Source: Tritonibacter horizontis
GTDB lineage: Bacteria; Pseudomonadota; Alphaproteobacteria; Rhodobacterales; Rhodobacteraceae
Assembly: GCF_001518015.1 (NCBI RefSeq)
Contig: NZ_LPUY01000138.1
Location: 1-64,000 of the forward strand
Reading direction: 5' to 3'
DNA: 64,000 nt
Shown piece after piece: positions 1-8,896 of this stretch. How positions within the stretch are numbered: position 1 is the first letter of the stretch; every line of letters starts with the position of its first letter. The position numbers and the translations under genes were made by a program. Under the pieces are notes generated by a model. The model did no database searches and was not told the DNA's origin. It saw only the letters and a program-made list of their open reading frames with translations.

Positions 1-42
1 CCGTCCATGTCTGTCATGGGCGGCGCGCGCCGTCTTGAGCGG

Positions 43-846
43 TCACGTCGCCGGTTGCGGCTCTGGCGCGGGATCAACCACCACCAGCCGGGTCCCCGCC
101 GCCGCAAGCGCCGTTGCCAGATCCGGAGGCAGCGTACTATCGCAAACCAGCATGTCGACCTGCCCGGGCAGCAACCCCTTGTGCGGCGCGGTAGAGTGGA
201 GTTTTTCACCGGTCGCGCCGACCACGATGCGCGCCGCACCGCGCGCCACCACCCCAGCAAGCGCCGCCTCGGGCGGACTGTGGTAGAGATAGCCCTGCGA
301 GACCGAAATCGCATCGACGCCAAAAATCGCCAGGTCATAGGCGAACCGCGCGGCCTGCGTTTCGGTCAATGTGCCAAACGTGCCATTGTCGCGATTTGAC
401 ATTTCACCGCCCAGCAGATGGAGGCTGGTCCGGTTGCGATCAGACAGCGCCTGTCCAACGCTGACCCCATTGGTGACAATCGTCAAACCGCTGCGCCGGG
501 TCAGACATTCCGCCACAAAACTCGTGGTGGTGGAGACATCGAGAAAGACGGTCATGCCATCGGTGATCTCTGTCGCAATACGTCGGGCAATCGCGCGCTT
601 TTCCCGCGCGCGTTGCCCCATCCGGGCGACAAAATCGCTGCCACCGGTGTCCTGTCCTGACAGCAAGACGCCACCATGCACCCGCTGGACATGCCCTGCC
701 TCTGCGAGGCCGGCTATGGTGCGGCGCACGGTCTCGCCGGAGACATCCAGCGCCTCTGCCAGATCTGCCGAGCGGGCCGAGCCGCCGAACCGCTCCAGCG
801 CCTGCAAGAGCTCGACCCCACGATGGTTGAGCTTTTCCGCACTCAC
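43..846 (-). CDS. DeoR/GlpR-family transcriptional regulator
   Basis: A 267-residue protein with an N-terminal winged helix (about residues 8-58), seen as FGGSARSADLAEALDVSGET followed by VRR, ending in the family's RVHGGVLLS stretch. A C-terminal DeoR sugar-phosphate sensor domain (about 75-250) follows, with the TNGVSVGQAL and LLGGEMS segments. The start is GTG at 846. It is transcribed away from the sulfatase at 955 across a 108 bp gap, so it probably controls that divergent promoter. It is clearly paralogous to the regulator at 2712 (same length, same RFGGSAR and RVHGG motifs). DeoR proteins usually repress sugar catabolism and release DNA when they bind a phosphorylated intermediate; the effector here is unknown. 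Confidence 0.9.
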   Translation of the reverse strand: MSAEKLNHRGVELLQALERFGGSARSADLAEALDVSGETVRRTIAGLAEAGHVQRVHGGVLLSGQDTGGSDFVARMGQRAREKRAIARRIATEITDGMTVFLDVSTTTSFVAECLTRRSGLTIVTNGVSVGQALSDRNRTSLHLLGGEMSNRDNGTFGTLTETQAARFAYDLAIFGVDAISVSQGYLYHSPPEAALAGVVARGAARIVVGATGEKLHSTAPHKGLLPGQVDMLVCDSTLPPDLATALAAAGTRLVVVDPAPEPQPAT

Positions 847-870
847 GGGGCGATCACCTTGGGTGAAAAT

Positions 871-879
871 TCCACAAAA
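871..879. promoter_or_regulatory. Candidate DeoR operator half-site TCCACAAAA
   Basis: TCCACAAAA lies in the 108 bp gap between the divergent DeoR and sulfatase genes. Its reverse complement TTTTGTGGA occurs upstream of the second DeoR gene at 2673-2681, and a partial match TTTTGTG is at 2511. A shared site near two paralogous regulators suggests a common operator. It is only nine bases, so chance is not excluded. Confidence 0.25.
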
Positions 880-954
880 CTACCCATCGTCGCTTTCATT
901 CCTGTGTTATGGATCCGCGAGATGACGCGCTTGCCCGGACAATGAGGATACCGA

Positions 955-2490
955 ATGCCCCGCCCACGCAACATCCTGTTTGTGATCTTTGACCAACTCC
1001 GCGCAGATTGTGTTTCAGGTGCACTGGCGGCAAGTGTCGATCTGCCCAACATCCGCCAGTTCCGCCAGGACTCGGTGTCGTTTGATCGCCATGTTTCGGT
1101 AGTGAACCCCTGCGGGCCGTCCCGGACCTCGATTCTGACTGGCCAATACGCCATGAACCACCGCAGCGTGCGCAATGGTACGCCGCTGCGCCATGACACG
1201 CCGAACCTGGCGCGGGAGCTGCGCAAGGGCGGCCGGACGCCGCTGCTGTTCGGCTATACCGACACCACGCAGGATCCCCGCCAGTTTCCGCCGGGCGACC
1301 CGGCGATGCACAGCTATGAACAACCCATGGATGGATTTTCCGAAGCTCTGGAAATGCGGTTCGAGGAATCCTTTCCCTGGCGGGCACATCTGAAATCCAA
1401 AGGCTATTCCTTCGCCAGCTACGCAGATCTGTATCGACCTCTGGCGCCGCAGGGACGCACCGCAGGTCCCCGCGATCCGGCGCTGTACCGGGCCGAGGAC
1501 AGCGACACCGCGTTTCTGACCGACCGGGTTCTGGCGCATCTGCCCGGGCTCGAGGATCAGGGCTGGTGCGCCCATGTCACTTACATTCGTCCGCATCCGC
1601 CGCTGGTTGCCCCGGCCCCCTACAACACCATGTATGACCCCGCGCAGCTGCCGCTTCCGGTCGCCCATTCGGCACCTTCGGATGAGGCGGCGATCCACCC
1701 GTTCTGCGGCCCGGCGATGGCCGCGACCAAGGCCGGCGATATGGTGGTCGGTCAGCCAGGGCTGCACCCCGACACCAAGACGATCCAGCAGCTGCGCGCT
1801 GTCTACCTTGGCCTTGCGACGGAGGTCGACCATCATTTCGGACGCTTGATCGGGTATCTGAAGCAAAGCGGTCAATACGAGGATACGCTGGTGGTGATGA
1901 CTGCCGATCATGGCGAGATGCTCGGCGATCACCACATGTGGGGCAAACAGAGCTTTTACGACGCGGCCTATCACACGCCGCTGAGCATCCGCCTGCCGGG
2001 AAACCAGTCCCAGGCCGGTGTGGTGCGTCACGAACGGACGGAATCGGTCGACCTGATGCCGACCATACTGGAATTTTGCGAGCAAACGGTCCCCAATGCG
2101 GTCGACGGACGGTCGTTGATGCCGCTGCTGCACGGCACCTGCCCCGCGGATTGGCGGCGCTACAGCTTCTCTGAACTCGACTATGGCGATCCGATCACCC
2201 CCACCGCCTGGCAAACGGCGCTGGGCAGCGGCGCCAGCGACAGCAATCTGGCGATCCTGCGCGACGACAGGTTTACGCTGGTGGTCTTTGCCGCGGATCT
2301 GCCACCGGTGCTGTTTGATCATCACGGTGCAGGCGAAATGGTCAATGTCGCGGCGGCGGCGGAACACGCCGAGGACCTGAGCCGGATGATGCAGGCCATG
2401 CTGCGCCACCGGATGCGCAACATGAATCACCTGCTGTCCCTGGACGCGATCACGCCAGAGGGCGCCAAACAGGCCCGCCGCTTTGCCTAG
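955..2490 (+). CDS. Sulfatase / phosphonate monoester hydrolase-family enzyme
   Basis: A 511-residue alkaline-phosphatase-superfamily hydrolase. The N-terminus has the metal-binding FDQLRAD segment (Asp13). The sulfatase signature C-x-P-x-R is seen as Cys53-Gly-Pro-Ser-Arg57, followed by TSILTG; Cys53 would be converted to formylglycine. A second metal motif, TADHGEMLGDH, and GKQSFYD with a downstream His lie in the C-terminal half. No signal peptide is visible, so a cytoplasmic enzyme is likely. GAGG at 943-946 serves as ribosome binding site. It sits between two DeoR regulators and upstream of an ABC importer, suggesting it cleaves an imported sulfate or phosphonate ester. The substrate is not readable from the sequence. 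Confidence 0.88.
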   Translation: MPRPRNILFVIFDQLRADCVSGALAASVDLPNIRQFRQDSVSFDRHVSVVNPCGPSRTSILTGQYAMNHRSVRNGTPLRHDTPNLARELRKGGRTPLLFGYTDTTQDPRQFPPGDPAMHSYEQPMDGFSEALEMRFEESFPWRAHLKSKGYSFASYADLYRPLAPQGRTAGPRDPALYRAEDSDTAFLTDRVLAHLPGLEDQGWCAHVTYIRPHPPLVAPAPYNTMYDPAQLPLPVAHSAPSDEAAIHPFCGPAMAATKAGDMVVGQPGLHPDTKTIQQLRAVYLGLATEVDHHFGRLIGYLKQSGQYEDTLVVMTADHGEMLGDHHMWGKQSFYDAAYHTPLSIRLPGNQSQAGVVRHERTESVDLMPTILEFCEQTVPNAVDGRSLMPLLHGTCPADWRRYSFSELDYGDPITPTAWQTALGSGASDSNLAILRDDRFTLVVFAADLPPVLFDHHGAGEMVNVAAAAEHAEDLSRMMQAMLRHRMRNMNHLLSLDAITPEGAKQARRFA

Positions 2491-2672
2491 CGGGCCGAGG
2501 GTCGCCAAAGTTTTGTGCTGTTCTGTGGGTTTGACGCGGAATTTATTTTTTCAATCATAGCAGCAAGTTACGCCCCGACACCGGGGCGCAACAGGTCGCT
2601 CCGCAACCAAAATCGGTCGAAAACGGTCAACTTACGCAAATTAATACACAAATCTGTCACGTCCTCGTGCAC

Positions 2673-2681
2673 TTTTGTGGA
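2673..2681. promoter_or_regulatory. Candidate DeoR operator half-site TTTTGTGGA
   Basis: This is the reverse complement of the site at 871-879. It lies 31 bases before the start of the second DeoR gene, in a 221 bp gap that otherwise shows no gene. Related TTTTGTG and TCTGTGG words occur at 2511-2529 in the same gap. It is consistent with autoregulation by one or both DeoR paralogues, but this is inference. Confidence 0.25.
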
Positions 2682-2711
2682 GCAAGTCGAATCGCGAAAA
2701 GGCCGCGCCCC

Positions 2712-3515
2712 ATGGAAGACAGCGACAAGATCCCGCATCGCGGACATGAGGTCCTTGAGGTGCTGGCGCGCTTTGGCGGGTCGGCACGCAATGTTCAGAT
2801 CGCCCATGCACTCGGCGTTTCCGAAGAAACCGTGCGGCGGCTTGTGCGCAACCTGGCCCAGGCAGGCAAGGTCGAGCGGGTGCACGGCGGCACCTACCTC
2901 AGCCATCCGCAGGATGCGCCGATCTACTCCAGCGCGCTGGAAAAGAACGCCGGAGCCAAATCCGACATTGCCCGCAAGGCGGCAGAGCTGATTTCGGACG
3001 AGATGACCATCTTTCTGAATGTCGGCTCCACCACCACCTATGTTGCCGAACACCTGCGTCGCCACAGCGGTCTGACGGTGGTGACCAACTCGATCTCCGC
3101 GATTGCATCGCTGGCCGGCAACAACGGCAGCCGGGTCTTTTTGACCGGCGGCGAAGTCATGCGCGCCGAACGGGGCAGTTTTGGCCGCGCCGCCGAGGCG
3201 CTGGCGCAGCAGTTTTCCTATGACGCGCTGATCCTTGGCGCCGACGGTGTTTCACCACGGCATGGATTTGTCACAGGCAACGCGCTGGAGGCCGATATCA
3301 CCCGCGCTATCGCAGGTCAGGCCGACCGCATCATCGTGGTTGCGGATCTGTCGAAACGCGAAAAGCGGGCGCCTTTTGTCGCCTGCCCACCCGAACAGGT
3401 GACCGATTTTGTCACGGAAAAGAAACCCGATCCCGCACTGGCCGAAGCTTTGGCCCGCTGGGGGATCACAACCCATACAGCCCCTCCGTCAGAAAAAATG
3501 ACCAAAGCAAAATAG
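2712..3515 (+). CDS. DeoR/GlpR-family transcriptional regulator (second copy)
   Basis: A 267-residue regulator when started at ATG 2712 (MEDSDK). An upstream in-frame start at 2667 would add 15 residues without family resemblance. The N-terminal helix-turn-helix ends in VSEETVRRLV and RVHGGTYLS. The C-terminal DeoR effector domain contains LNVGSTTTYVAEHL and the TNSIS segment. It is paralogous to the protein at 43-846. It is followed by a 69 bp gap and then the ABC importer genes in the same direction, so it is probably the local repressor of that transporter. The inducing ligand cannot be deduced. Confidence 0.9.
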   Translation: MEDSDKIPHRGHEVLEVLARFGGSARNVQIAHALGVSEETVRRLVRNLAQAGKVERVHGGTYLSHPQDAPIYSSALEKNAGAKSDIARKAAELISDEMTIFLNVGSTTTYVAEHLRRHSGLTVVTNSISAIASLAGNNGSRVFLTGGEVMRAERGSFGRAAEALAQQFSYDALILGADGVSPRHGFVTGNALEADITRAIAGQADRIIVVADLSKREKRAPFVACPPEQVTDFVTEKKPDPALAEALARWGITTHTAPPSEKMTKAK

Positions 3516-3584
3516 CGGGACGGGCCTGTGAAGCCGGGCGACATCGCCCAAATCAGTCTGATAGGTTCTGGAGGAACGGAAACT

Positions 3585-5624
3585 ATGAAAAAACTACTTT
3601 TGACGACAGCCGCAGCGATGGTCCTGCCCAGTCTTGCACTTGCGGCCTGCCCGGCCGTGACCGTGGCCGATGCACAGGGCGTTGCTGCAGGGGCCTACCC
3701 ACAGCAATACGACCTGAGCGAATTTCAGACCGCAGCGTCCTGCGAATTGGGTTTTGCGGAAAACCCCGCCCTCGCGGAGTTGAACGCCCGCATCAAGGGC
3801 AACCCTGACCTGCCGCCACTGGCAGAGCGCCTGCCGGCGGAACCGCTGGTCGTCGCCCCCTATGAGGCGGTCGGCAGCTATGGCGGCACGTTTGAGGCGC
3901 TGTCAAATGCGACCGAAAGCGGCACCTCCGATTTCCTGTCGGTGCGTCACGTGAACCTGGTGCGCTATTCGGATGACCTGCAGACCATCGTGCCCAACGT
4001 CGCCAAATCCTGGGAATGGAACGCGGATTTCACCCAGCTCACTGTGCATCTGCGCAAGGGTCACAAATGGTCCGACGGCGCCCCCTTTACCGCCGAAGAT
4101 GTGGTGTTCTGGTACGACAACCTGATGATGGATACCAATGTCATCGCCGAAGCCAAGGGCTATGCGCTGGCCGGGGACGAACCGATGGAGGTCGTGGCCC
4201 TGGACGACACCACGGTTCAGTTCAACCTGAAAGCGCCAAAACCGGGTCTGCTGGAAACCTTCGCAGCCACCTATGTGCAGCCCTTCCTGCCCAAGCATTT
4301 CTTTGGCCAGTTCCACCCGGCGATCACCGCTGACGCGGATCAAAAAGCCAAGGATCTGGGCTATGAAGGCGGCTATGACCTGATCAAGGCCTATTACGGC
4401 AACTCCGACTGGATGGACACGCCCTCGCCAATGCTGACTGCCGGCGACAAGCTGGCGGGCCTGCCCAAGAACACCACCCCGACGCTGGAAAGCCATATCC
4501 TCGTCGAGGAAACCGCCGAAGGCCGCCAGTATGTGGCGAACCCCTACTTCTTCATGGTGGACACCGCCGGCAACCAGCTGCCCTATATCAACGAGCTGAA
4601 CGAGAACTACATCGGCGATGCCGAAGTCCGGAACCTGAAGCTGATCAACGGTGAGGTGACCTATAAATCACAGGCCGTCTCTCTCGACAGTGCACCGCTG
4701 TTGCTGGAAAATCAGGAAAAGGGCGGCTACAAGATTGATATCAAGCCGACCATCGCGATGACCACATTGGCCTTCAACGTCACCCATGAGGACGAAGCCC
4801 AGCGCGCGGTTTTCAACGACCTGAAGTTCCGCACCGCCATGTCCGTCGCCATCGACCGCAACGAGCTGAACGAGACCGTCTATTTCGGCATGGGCCAGCC
4901 CCAGCAACACGTCGGGTTTTCACCGCTGCCGGAGTTCATCGACGGCAAGTGGAAGGGCCACGAGATCGGATTTGACCCCGAGCGCGCAAAGGCGTTGCTG
5001 GACGAGATCGGTCTGGTTGATCAGGACGGCGACGGCATGCGCGATCTGCCCGGCGGCGGTCGTTTCCTGCTGAACTGGCAGTTCGCGACCCAGGCCACCC
5101 CGGCAGCAGCGGCAGAGCTGATCGCGCGCAACTGGTCGGACGTGGGTGTCGAGACCCAGATCAAGGAAGTCACCTCGGACGAGTATCGCTCGGCACAATC
5201 CGCCAACCAGCTGCAGGTTCTGTCCTGGGTTGCGGGCCAGCCGGCGGGCACCTCGCTCGGCGACAACCAGCTGTGGGTGCCGCCCTACTCCGACTATTTC
5301 GGCATCCGTCCCGCGATGGGCTGGGCTGAATATCTGTCCTCGGACGGCGCGGCCGGCATTGAACCCCCGGTCTGGGCCAAGGATCTGATGGCGGATCTGG
5401 CCACCTATCAATCCTCGGTTCCGGGTTCGGATGCCTCCAAGGCCGCCGCGGCAAGCATGGTCGAGACAATGACCGGCAACCTGCTGATCCTCGGCACCGT
5501 GCTGGCACCGGCCCCGATCTACCGCGATGCGGCGCTGAAGAACGTACCGGAGTTCAAGACCTCCTCCTACGAGTACTACCGCACCTACCCCTACCGTCCG
5601 CAGCAATGGTTCCTGGCGGAGTAA
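3585..5624 (+). CDS. ABC transporter substrate-binding protein, family 5 (peptide type)
   Basis: A 679-residue periplasmic solute-binding protein. I chose ATG 3585 because GGAGGA at 3570-3575 precedes it and the product then begins with a clear signal peptide (MKKLLLTTAAAMVLPSLALA, predicted cleavage after ALA). The upstream start at 3528 would bury the signal. The body is of SBP_bac_5 type, with VRYSDDLQTIVPNVAKSWEW, LRKGHKWSDGAPFTAEDVVF and FRTAMSVAIDRNELN. It is longer than typical DppA/OppA proteins (about 530-550), matching a larger subgroup in alphaproteobacteria. It is the first gene of a five-gene importer. The ligand is unknown; a sulfated or opine-like compound is possible from the neighbouring sulfatase. 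Confidence 0.93.
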   Translation: MKKLLLTTAAAMVLPSLALAACPAVTVADAQGVAAGAYPQQYDLSEFQTAASCELGFAENPALAELNARIKGNPDLPPLAERLPAEPLVVAPYEAVGSYGGTFEALSNATESGTSDFLSVRHVNLVRYSDDLQTIVPNVAKSWEWNADFTQLTVHLRKGHKWSDGAPFTAEDVVFWYDNLMMDTNVIAEAKGYALAGDEPMEVVALDDTTVQFNLKAPKPGLLETFAATYVQPFLPKHFFGQFHPAITADADQKAKDLGYEGGYDLIKAYYGNSDWMDTPSPMLTAGDKLAGLPKNTTPTLESHILVEETAEGRQYVANPYFFMVDTAGNQLPYINELNENYIGDAEVRNLKLINGEVTYKSQAVSLDSAPLLLENQEKGGYKIDIKPTIAMTTLAFNVTHEDEAQRAVFNDLKFRTAMSVAIDRNELNETVYFGMGQPQQHVGFSPLPEFIDGKWKGHEIGFDPERAKALLDEIGLVDQDGDGMRDLPGGGRFLLNWQFATQATPAAAAELIARNWSDVGVETQIKEVTSDEYRSAQSANQLQVLSWVAGQPAGTSLGDNQLWVPPYSDYFGIRPAMGWAEYLSSDGAAGIEPPVWAKDLMADLATYQSSVPGSDASKAAAASMVETMTGNLLILGTVLAPAPIYRDAALKNVPEFKTSSYEYYRTYPYRPQQWFLAE

Positions 5625-5731
5625 TCCGCCCCGGTAGACAGAACGACAATGACGGCGGGCACTTCGGTGCCCGCATGTCGCGCTGCACTCGCCAGACCTG
5701 CGCCCGCCCGTGACAGAGAGACCCAGACCCG

Positions 5732-6736
5732 ATGCTTCAGTTTGCCCGATTTGCCGTCACACGCGCCATTATGGCGTTTGTCACGCTGTTGATCGTCTCA
5801 TTTGTCGTGTTCTCGCTGATGGAGCTGGTGCCCGGCGATTGTGCCGAACGCTATATGGCCTACAAAAACACCCAAGGCGAAGCGATCACGCTGGAGGCAA
5901 TTGACGCCGAGCGTACGCGGTTGGGTCTGGACCGTCCCTATATCACCCGTTGGGCCAGCTGGCTTGGCGGGGCCTTTCGCGGCGATTTTGGCGACAGCTG
6001 CATTCTGCGGGTCAATATCGCGGACCTTCTGGGCGACAAGTTCTGGTTCTCGCTGGCGATCTGTTTCGGCTCGCTCCTGCTGGCCTATGCAATCGCGGTG
6101 CCGGTTGGCATTCTCTCAGCGGCCTCCAACAACGCCTTTGCCAACAACAGCCTGCGCATCGTCAGCTATCTGGGTCTGGCGCTGCCGAATTTTCTGCTCG
6201 CACTCATCATCATGCTGGTCTCCACCGTCTATTTTGGCGAAACACTGACCGGGTTGCTGTCGCCCGAATACAAGAACGCCGACTGGAGCTGGACCAAGCT
6301 GCTGGATCTGCTGAGCCACATCTGGTTGCCGATTTTCATCCTCGGCTGGTCTGCGACCGCCTTTGCCTTGCAAACGGTACGGGCGCTGATGTCCGACGAG
6401 CTGGGCAAATTGTATGTCACCGCCGCCGCCGCGCGTGGGGTGACGGGCCGCCGTCTGCTCTGGCGCTATCCGGCGCGCCATGCGCTGGGGCCGATCGTCA
6501 ATTCGGTGGGCTTTGACCTCAACCGGATCTTTAACGAGCTGCCGATTGTGGCGGTCATTCTGACACTGACCGATGCCGGGTCTTTGCTGCTCGATGCGCT
6601 TGCGCGCTCGAACGATCAGCAGTTGGCCGGCGCCATCATCTTTTTGCTGACGGCCACCATTGTCGCCCTGAATTTCGTCACCGATATCCTGCTCGCGGTG
6701 CTTGACCCGCGGGTCCGCAAGTCGATCCTGAAGTGA
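5732..6736 (+). CDS. ABC transporter permease, DppB/OppB type
   Basis: A 334-residue inner-membrane permease with an N-terminal membrane anchor (AIMAFVTLLIVSFVVFSLME) and the characteristic ELVPGD segment after it. About five further hydrophobic segments surround the binding-protein-dependent transport motif, with the EAA-like loop YVTAAAARGVTGRRLLWRYPAR. It forms the channel with the next gene. It starts 107 bases after the binding-protein gene and ends 7 bases before the second permease. Confidence 0.93.
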   Translation: MLQFARFAVTRAIMAFVTLLIVSFVVFSLMELVPGDCAERYMAYKNTQGEAITLEAIDAERTRLGLDRPYITRWASWLGGAFRGDFGDSCILRVNIADLLGDKFWFSLAICFGSLLLAYAIAVPVGILSAASNNAFANNSLRIVSYLGLALPNFLLALIIMLVSTVYFGETLTGLLSPEYKNADWSWTKLLDLLSHIWLPIFILGWSATAFALQTVRALMSDELGKLYVTAAAARGVTGRRLLWRYPARHALGPIVNSVGFDLNRIFNELPIVAVILTLTDAGSLLLDALARSNDQQLAGAIIFLLTATIVALNFVTDILLAVLDPRVRKSILK

Positions 6737-6743
6737 GCCCCCA

Positions 6744-7904
6744 ATGACCGATCTGTCCCAGGACCCGCAGACCGCCGCCGAGGAAACCGCGCTGGATGCC
6801 CGAAAACAGGCCTATTTCACCGCCTCACAGGGCCAGCTGATCTGGGCCCGCTTTAGGAAGCAACGCGCTGCGATGATCGCTGCTTGTGTGCTTTTGGTGC
6901 TGATCCTGTCGGGCCTTTTTGCGCCCTTCCTGTCGCCCTATGACCCAACGGCAAAGGGGCGCAATGCGGACTATCTGAACGGCGCGCCGCAGGTGCCGCA
7001 GTTCTGTGACAAATCCGGCTGCAGCCTGCGCCCCTTCCTGCACCCGGTGACCCGCGAACGCTCGCTTGCGACCAATTTTCGTTGGGTCGAAAAGGTCAAC
7101 GAGGACGAGCGGATCTATATGCAGTTCTTTGTGACCGGCGACGACTACAGGCTTTTCGGCGTTGTCCCCTCCCGCCTGCACCTCTTTGGCATGGAAGAGG
7201 GCTACATCCATATTTTCGGAACCGATGCGGCGGGCAAGGATATTTTCTCGCGCACCTTGCACGCGGTCTGGACCTCGTTGCAGGTCGGCGCGATGGGGGT
7301 GGTGATTTCCTTTGTGCTGGCGCTGATTATCGGCGGTGTTTCCGGCTATTACGGCGGCTGGCTGGACAGTGTGATCCAGATGATCACGGATGCCATCCGC
7401 ACCGTGCCGGCGATCCCGCTGTTCATGGCCATCGCCGCCTTCATCCCCGCCGAATGGTCGGCAGAGATGCGGTTTTTCTTCATCTCGATGATCCTCGGTC
7501 TGATCGGCTGGCCGACCCTGGCGCGGCGCATTCGCACCCATCTTCTGACCGAACGCAATCAAGACTACGTGCTGGCGGCACAACTTTCGGGGGCCTCGCC
7601 CTCCCATGTGATCCGCCGCCATCTGCTGCCCAGTTTCACCAGCTACATCATCGTCGATCTGGTGATCTCCTTTCCCTATATGGTGCTGTCGGAAACCGCG
7701 TTGAGCTTTATCGGGCTGGGGCTGAAGGACCCGGTGAATTCGCTCGGTGTGATGTTGCAGAACGTCACCAAGTCGGACGTCTTGCTGAACTATCAGTGGT
7801 ATTTCATCCCGGTGATCTTTTTCATCACGCTGGTGATGGCCTTTGTCTTTGTCGGCGACGGGCTGCGCGATGCGGCCGATCCCTATTCGGAAGTGAAGAA
7901 ATGA
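6744..7904 (+). CDS. ABC transporter permease, DppC/OppC type
   Basis: A 386-residue permease. It has an N-terminal cytoplasmic tail, a first membrane helix (MIAACVLLVLILSGLFAPFL), then a long periplasmic insertion (about residues 65-165, with two Cys in PQFCDKSGCSLRP) before GTDAAGKDIFSRTLHAVWTS and the usual membrane bundle. The EAA loop is YVLAAQLSGASPSHVIRRHLLP. The long insertion is larger than in classical DppC and is typical of the AppC-like subgroup. The stop overlaps the start of the ATPase gene (ATGA). Confidence 0.93.
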   Translation: MTDLSQDPQTAAEETALDARKQAYFTASQGQLIWARFRKQRAAMIAACVLLVLILSGLFAPFLSPYDPTAKGRNADYLNGAPQVPQFCDKSGCSLRPFLHPVTRERSLATNFRWVEKVNEDERIYMQFFVTGDDYRLFGVVPSRLHLFGMEEGYIHIFGTDAAGKDIFSRTLHAVWTSLQVGAMGVVISFVLALIIGGVSGYYGGWLDSVIQMITDAIRTVPAIPLFMAIAAFIPAEWSAEMRFFFISMILGLIGWPTLARRIRTHLLTERNQDYVLAAQLSGASPSHVIRRHLLPSFTSYIIVDLVISFPYMVLSETALSFIGLGLKDPVNSLGVMLQNVTKSDVLLNYQWYFIPVIFFITLVMAFVFVGDGLRDAADPYSEVKK

Positions 7905-8896
7905 GCCTGTTGACCGTCGAAAACCTCACCCTGCAGTTTCGCACCGACGAAGGGCTGATCACCGCCGTCGACGATATCTCCTTCACCCTCGACCGGGGCG
8001 AGGTGATGGGGTTGGTGGGCGAAAGCGGTTCTGGCAAGTCGGTGACCGCCAAGGCGCTGATGATGCTGAACGCGGGCAATGCCATCTACGGCCCCGAAAG
8101 CCGGATCACCCTGCACCTGGAAGACGGTGATGTGGATGTGCTGGCCTGCAAACGCCCGCGCGAGATGCGGGTGGTTCGCGGCGGCGCCATTTCGATGATC
8201 TTTCAGGAACCGATGGCGAGCTTTGCGCCCGCCATGACCATCGGCAGCCAGATGGTCGAACAGCTCCTGATCCACACCGATCTGTCCAGGGCACAGGCTA
8301 AGGCGCTGTCGGTCGAGATGCTGGACCGGGTCGGCATTTCCGATGCCTCTGCGCGGTTCAACCAATATGCGTTCGAACTGTCCGGCGGCATGCGCCAGCG
8401 GGCGATGATCGCCATGGCGCTGTCGACCAAGCCGCGCCTGCTGATCGCGGACGAGCCGACCACCGCGCTGGATGTGACCATTCAGGCGCAGGTGATCCAG
8501 CTGATGCAGGAACTGGTCAAGGATTTCGGCATGGGGATCATCTTCATCACCCATGACCTCGGCGTGGTGGCGCAGACCGCAGACAAGGTCGCGGTCATGT
8601 ATCTTGGGCGCATGGTCGAAAAAGGCCCGGTGCGGGCGGTGCTGCGGGGCCCTGCGCATCCCTATACCCAAGGGTTGATCGACGCCTTGCCCAAGCTCGA
8701 TGACCTTGACGCGCCATTGCGACCGGTGCCCGGCGACATTCCCTCGCCGCTGGAACGTCCGTCGGGCTGCGTCTTTCATACCCGCTGCGCCCGGGCCCTG
8801 GTTGACACTTGCCGCACGGCGGTGCCGCAATGGTCAAACGCGGGTCCAGACCATCGCGTTGCCTGCCATCTGAACACGGGAGAGACCTGCGCATGA
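7901..8896 (+). CDS. ABC transporter ATP-binding protein, DppD/OppD type
   Basis: A 331-residue ATPase starting at ATG 7901, four bases overlapping the permease stop. An open frame continues upstream of this, but that part is antisense noise within the permease gene. Walker A is GESGSGKS, the signature is [12 protein letters not shown], Walker B is LLIADEPTTALD and the H-loop is FITHDLG. The C-terminal oligopeptide-transporter extension carries Cys residues (GCVFHTRCARA...CRTAVPQW), as in DppD proteins with an Fe-S or Zn site. Its partner ATPase follows with a 4-base overlap. Confidence 0.95.
   Translation: MSLLTVENLTLQFRTDEGLITAVDDISFTLDRGEVMGLVGESGSGKSVTAKALMMLNAGNAIYGPESRITLHLEDGDVDVLACKRPREMRVVRGGAISMIFQEPMASFAPAMTIGSQMVEQLLIHTDLSRAQAKALSVEMLDRVGISDASARFNQYAFELSGGMRQRAMIAMALSTKPRLLIADEPTTALDVTIQAQVIQLMQELVKDFGMGIIFITHDLGVVAQTADKVAVMYLGRMVEKGPVRAVLRGPAHPYTQGLIDALPKLDDLDAPLRPVPGDIPSPLERPSGCVFHTRCARALVDTCRTAVPQWSNAGPDHRVACHLNTGETCA

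Noticed and set aside
7082-7900. N-terminal extension of the first ATPase gene
   Set aside because: The extension overlaps the permease in another frame and reads as low-complexity Arg-rich sequence. ATG 7901 gives the normal ABC start.
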